Shown here: positions 61,731-64,000 of the stretch, piece after piece | How positions within the stretch are numbered: the stretch's first letter is position 1 | Layout of the letters: every line of letters starts with the position of its first letter | The notes under the pieces: model-generated | Seen by the model: the letters and a program-made list of their open reading frames with translations, nothing else | Database searches by the model: none | What the model was told of the DNA's origin: nothing | Source: CAYOEJ01 sp964403015 | GTDB taxonomy: Bacteria; Actinomycetota; Actinomycetes; Actinomycetales; Actinomycetaceae | Direction: 5' to 3' | DNA: 64,000 bases | Assembly: GCA_964403015.1 (NCBI GenBank) | Contig: CAYOEJ010000003.1 | Location: 1 to 64,000 of the forward strand | Position numbers and translations under genes: made by a program

Positions 61731-64000
61731 TTAGGAGGCATTTCGCAGGCGTAGCGAGTTCAGAACGACGATCACGGACGACGACGCCATCGCCGCTGCC
61801 GCAATGCCCGGAACGATGATTCCGCCGACGGCCAGTGGGATTGCGAGGAGGTTGTAGCCGAATGCCCACAGGAGGTTTTCCTTGATAATCCGCAGGGTAC
61901 GCTCGGACACTCGCAGCGAGGTCGGGATGGTTCGGACGTCCGAATTAACGATCGTAATATCGGCTGCGGCCTTCGCAACGTCGGTTCCTGATCCCATGGC
62001 GATCGACAGATCGGCGCCCGCGAGTGCGGCGGCGTCGTTGACACCGTCGCCCACCATGGCAACGTGGCGGCCCTGTGCTTGGAGCTCTTGAACAACTTCG
62101 ACCTTGCCCTCGGGGAGAACTTCGGAGCGGACGTCGTCGATACCAAGTTCGGCTGCAACCGTGGCGGCAGTGGCCGCATTGTCACCGGTCACCAGGACCG
62201 GGGTGAGTCCGCGCTCCTTCAGAGCGGCGATAGCTGCGGGTGCCTCGGGGCGGATGGTGTCGCGAACGGCGACGACGCCCACGGGCTTGCTACCCGATGA
62301 GATAACGACGGCGGTTGCGCCGCTTTCGGCAAGGCGCATGGCTTCGTCGCGAACAGGTGCAAGATCGACGCCCTCGGCCTCGAGCCAACGTAGAGTTCCA
62401 GCGCGAACCACTTCGCCGTCGGCCATAGCGGAAACGCCGTGACCTGACGTGTTGCGGAAGCCCGTGACCGGCGTCGGCGTAAGGCCGCGCTCCTGGGCGC
62501 TGCGCACGATAGCTCGCGCAATCGGGTGCTCGGAACCGGACTCGAGCCCGGCAGCAAGGGAGAGAAGGCGATCGTCGTCGTCGGAAACGAGGTCGGAGAC
62601 GGACATGACGCCCGTGGTGAGGGTGCCGGTCTTGTCGAGAATGATGGTGTCGGCGTTGTGGGCGCCTTCGAGAACCTCGGGGCCGCGGATGAGCGTGCCG
62701 AGGCGGGAGAGGCGGCCGGAGCCAACGAGCAAAGCCGTGGGTGTGGCGAGGCCGAGGGCGCAGGGGCAGGCCACCACGAGCACGGTGATCGCGGAGGCAA
62801 GAGCCATCTCAACCGTGTTATCGAGCGCGAAGATACGCACGAGGAACGTGATGATCGCGATGGCGATAACGATGGGAACGAAGACCGAGGAGATGCGATC
62901 GGCCAGCCGCTGGACGGGGGCCTTGGCAGTCTGCGCTTCGGTGAGAAGGCGGCCCATCTGGGCAAGCGTCGTCTCTTCCCCCACGCGAGTTGCCTTGACG
63001 AGGATGGTGCCATGCGTGTTGAGGGTAGCGCCGGTGACTTTGTCGCCTTCGCTGACGTCGACCGGCACGGATTCGCCGGTGACAAGCGATGCGTCTACAG
63101 CCGAGGTGCCTTCGACCACGACGCCGTCAGTCGCAACTGTTCCGCCGGGGCGAACGCGGAAAACGTCTCCGACCTGGAGCTCGGCGGCGGGAATACGGCG
63201 CTCGTCGGCAGTGCCATCGGCCCGGCGGACGAGATCGGCTTCGTCAGCGCCGAGTTCGAGGAGTGCCCGGAGTGCGTCGCCGGCGTTGTGACGGGAGCGA
63301 GCCTCCAGCCAGCGTCCGATGAGTAGGAATGTCACGATCATCGCCGCGGACTCGAAGTAGAGGTGGGCATGCTCGGTGTGGGAGAGACCGTGGATGCCGG
63401 TCATCTCCATGGTGTAGCCGATGTGGCCAGATCCGCCAAAGAACAGTGCCCAGATCGACCAGCCCATTGACGCCAGAACGCCGAGGGAAACCAGGGTGTC
63501 CATCGTCGACGACCCGTGACGGCCCGCCCTGAAAGCCGCCTTGTGGAACGGCCAGCCACACCAGAAAGCGATCGGAATGCTGAGCGCGCCGATAAACCAC
63601 TGCCAGCCATCGAACTGGAGAGCCGGGATCATTGAAATACCGACCACCGGCACCGACAAAATTGCCGAGACCACAAACCGGCGGAACAGATCGGCAACTC
63701 GAGCCTCAGCGGCAGCCTTTGCTGCTTCCTCAACTTCTTCGGCGCGCTTGGCTGCCTCAGATCCCTGAGCAACTTCCTCGCCACGATTCACGCGACGGAT
63801 CGGGGTGGCCCCGTAGCCGGCCTTTTCGACGACGGCGACGAGCGCGTCGTCGTCCACATCCTCGGAAAGCTCGACGTGTGCGCGTTCGGTGGCAAGATTG
63901 ACGACGGCGTGGACGCCCTCAACCTTGTTCAGTTTCTTTTCCACGCGGGCAACGCAGGATGCGCAGGTCATGCCGGTGATCGCGAGATCGACCTCGGCGA
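61731..64000 (-). CDS. Heavy-metal (copper) P-type ATPase, 5' end outside the window
   Basis: At least 756 residues; the frame is open to the right edge, reading AEVDLAITGMTCASC, so the true start lies beyond. One HMA domain with GMTCASC, then paired helices, the actuator TGESVP, the ion-channel motif CPCALGLATP (Cys-Pro-Cys), phosphorylation site DKTGTLTTG, the SEHPIARAI motif and hinge GDGVNDAAAL. CPC together with the GMTCxxC type indicates Cu(I) export (CopA-like), less likely silver. A 77-residue charged linker rich in Ala/Glu joins HMA and the first helix. No CsoR-type regulator is visible inside the window. Confidence 0.92.
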   Translation of the reverse strand, partial: AEVDLAITGMTCASCVARVEKKLNKVEGVHAVVNLATERAHVELSEDVDDDALVAVVEKAGYGATPIRRVNRGEEVAQGSEAAKRAEEVEEAAKAAAEARVADLFRRFVVSAILSVPVVGISMIPALQFDGWQWFIGALSIPIAFWCGWPFHKAAFRAGRHGSSTMDTLVSLGVLASMGWSIWALFFGGSGHIGYTMEMTGIHGLSHTEHAHLYFESAAMIVTFLLIGRWLEARSRHNAGDALRALLELGADEADLVRRADGTADERRIPAAELQVGDVFRVRPGGTVATDGVVVEGTSAVDASLVTGESVPVDVSEGDKVTGATLNTHGTILVKATRVGEETTLAQMGRLLTEAQTAKAPVQRLADRISSVFVPIVIAIAIITFLVRIFALDNTVEMALASAITVLVVACPCALGLATPTALLVGSGRLSRLGTLIRGPEVLEGAHNADTIILDKTGTLTTGVMSVSDLVSDDDDRLLSLAAGLESGSEHPIARAIVRSAQERGLTPTPVTGFRNTSGHGVSAMADGEVVRAGTLRWLEAEGVDLAPVRDEAMRLAESGATAVVISSGSKPVGVVAVRDTIRPEAPAAIAALKERGLTPVLVTGDNAATAATVAAELGIDDVRSEVLPEGKVEVVQELQAQGRHVAMVGDGVNDAAALAGADLSIAMGSGTDVAKAAADITIVNSDVRTIPTSLRVSERTLRIIKENLLWAFGYNLLAIPLAVGGIIVPGIAAAAMASSSVIVVLNSLRLRNAS

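Noticed and set aside
62219..63085. 288-codon frame inside the copper ATPase gene
   Set aside because: Ser/Pro/Arg-rich out-of-frame translation of the intact P-type ATPase.

Overview
The window looks like a chromosomal scaffold of a high-GC, host-associated or facultatively anaerobic actinomycete. Supporting signs are LppX/LprG-like and other lipoproteins, a NarL-type regulator pair, a DUF222/13E12 HNH protein, class III (anaerobic) ribonucleotide reductase, SprT-like protease, HrpA and a DUF2079/flippase pair. An Arcanobacterium/Trueperella-like member of Actinomycetaceae is my best guess; the class is fairly safe, the genus is not. The scaffold holds five 100-N gaps (20331, 23155, 41857, 54134, 55478), so it is a draft assembly. 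At least one gap is artificial: the two flanks of the 54134 gap overlap by 55 identical bases.

Layout. 1-8.7 kb: end of a DHFR-like gene, a flavin monooxygenase, a low-molecular-weight tyrosine phosphatase, a long leftward operon sprT-malF-malG-malE-lipoprotein (sugar ABC importer without its own ATPase), a FAD monooxygenase-like protein and two membrane proteins. 8.7-11.4 kb: polar amino-acid ABC importer. 11.7-16 kb: HrpA helicase. 16.2-19 kb: nrdD-nrdG behind a NrdR box. 19.4-23 kb: AbiEi/DUF559 protein, EamA exporter and an EEP-family membrane nuclease/phosphatase, separated by repeat-rich spacers that break the assembly. 23.5-27.5 kb: a MacB/FtsX-type ABC pair divergent from a soluble histidine kinase and NarL regulator. 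27.6-30.2 kb: DUF4287/SRPBCC protein, small YtxH-like protein, App1 phosphatase. 30.3-36 kb: GntR regulator divergent from a dehydrogenase plus ribose/inositol-type ABC importer operon.

36.1-46.1 kb is a sugar-acid region. It has remnants of a TRAP permease, glucuronate isomerase (uxaC) and fructuronate reductase (uxuB), intact gnd, larC with a His-rich insert, a 5'-truncated larB, an L-idonate dehydrogenase-gluconate permease pair, and an intact second mannitol-dehydrogenase-family enzyme. Two sharp junctions (about 36400 and 41205) each fuse two divergent genes that have both lost their 5' parts. They are either real deletions in a decaying hexuronate pathway or misassemblies.

46-64 kb: PLD-nuclease/DEAD helicase (DUF3427), a wall-anchored 5'-nucleotidase, a LexA-box-controlled DUF222-HNH gene, a twice-frameshifted M20 amidohydrolase squeezed between gaps, phosphoglucomutase, a DUF2079 membrane protein, a flippase fused to what looks like a pseudokinase, and a copper P-type ATPase running off the right end.

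The most unusual genome-wide trait is in the spacers. Many genes are followed by imperfect tandem copies ('echoes') of their own last 10-50 bases, often with the stop codon included. There are also two families of dispersed palindromic intergenic repeats. No tRNA, rRNA, CRISPR array or insertion sequence was recognised.
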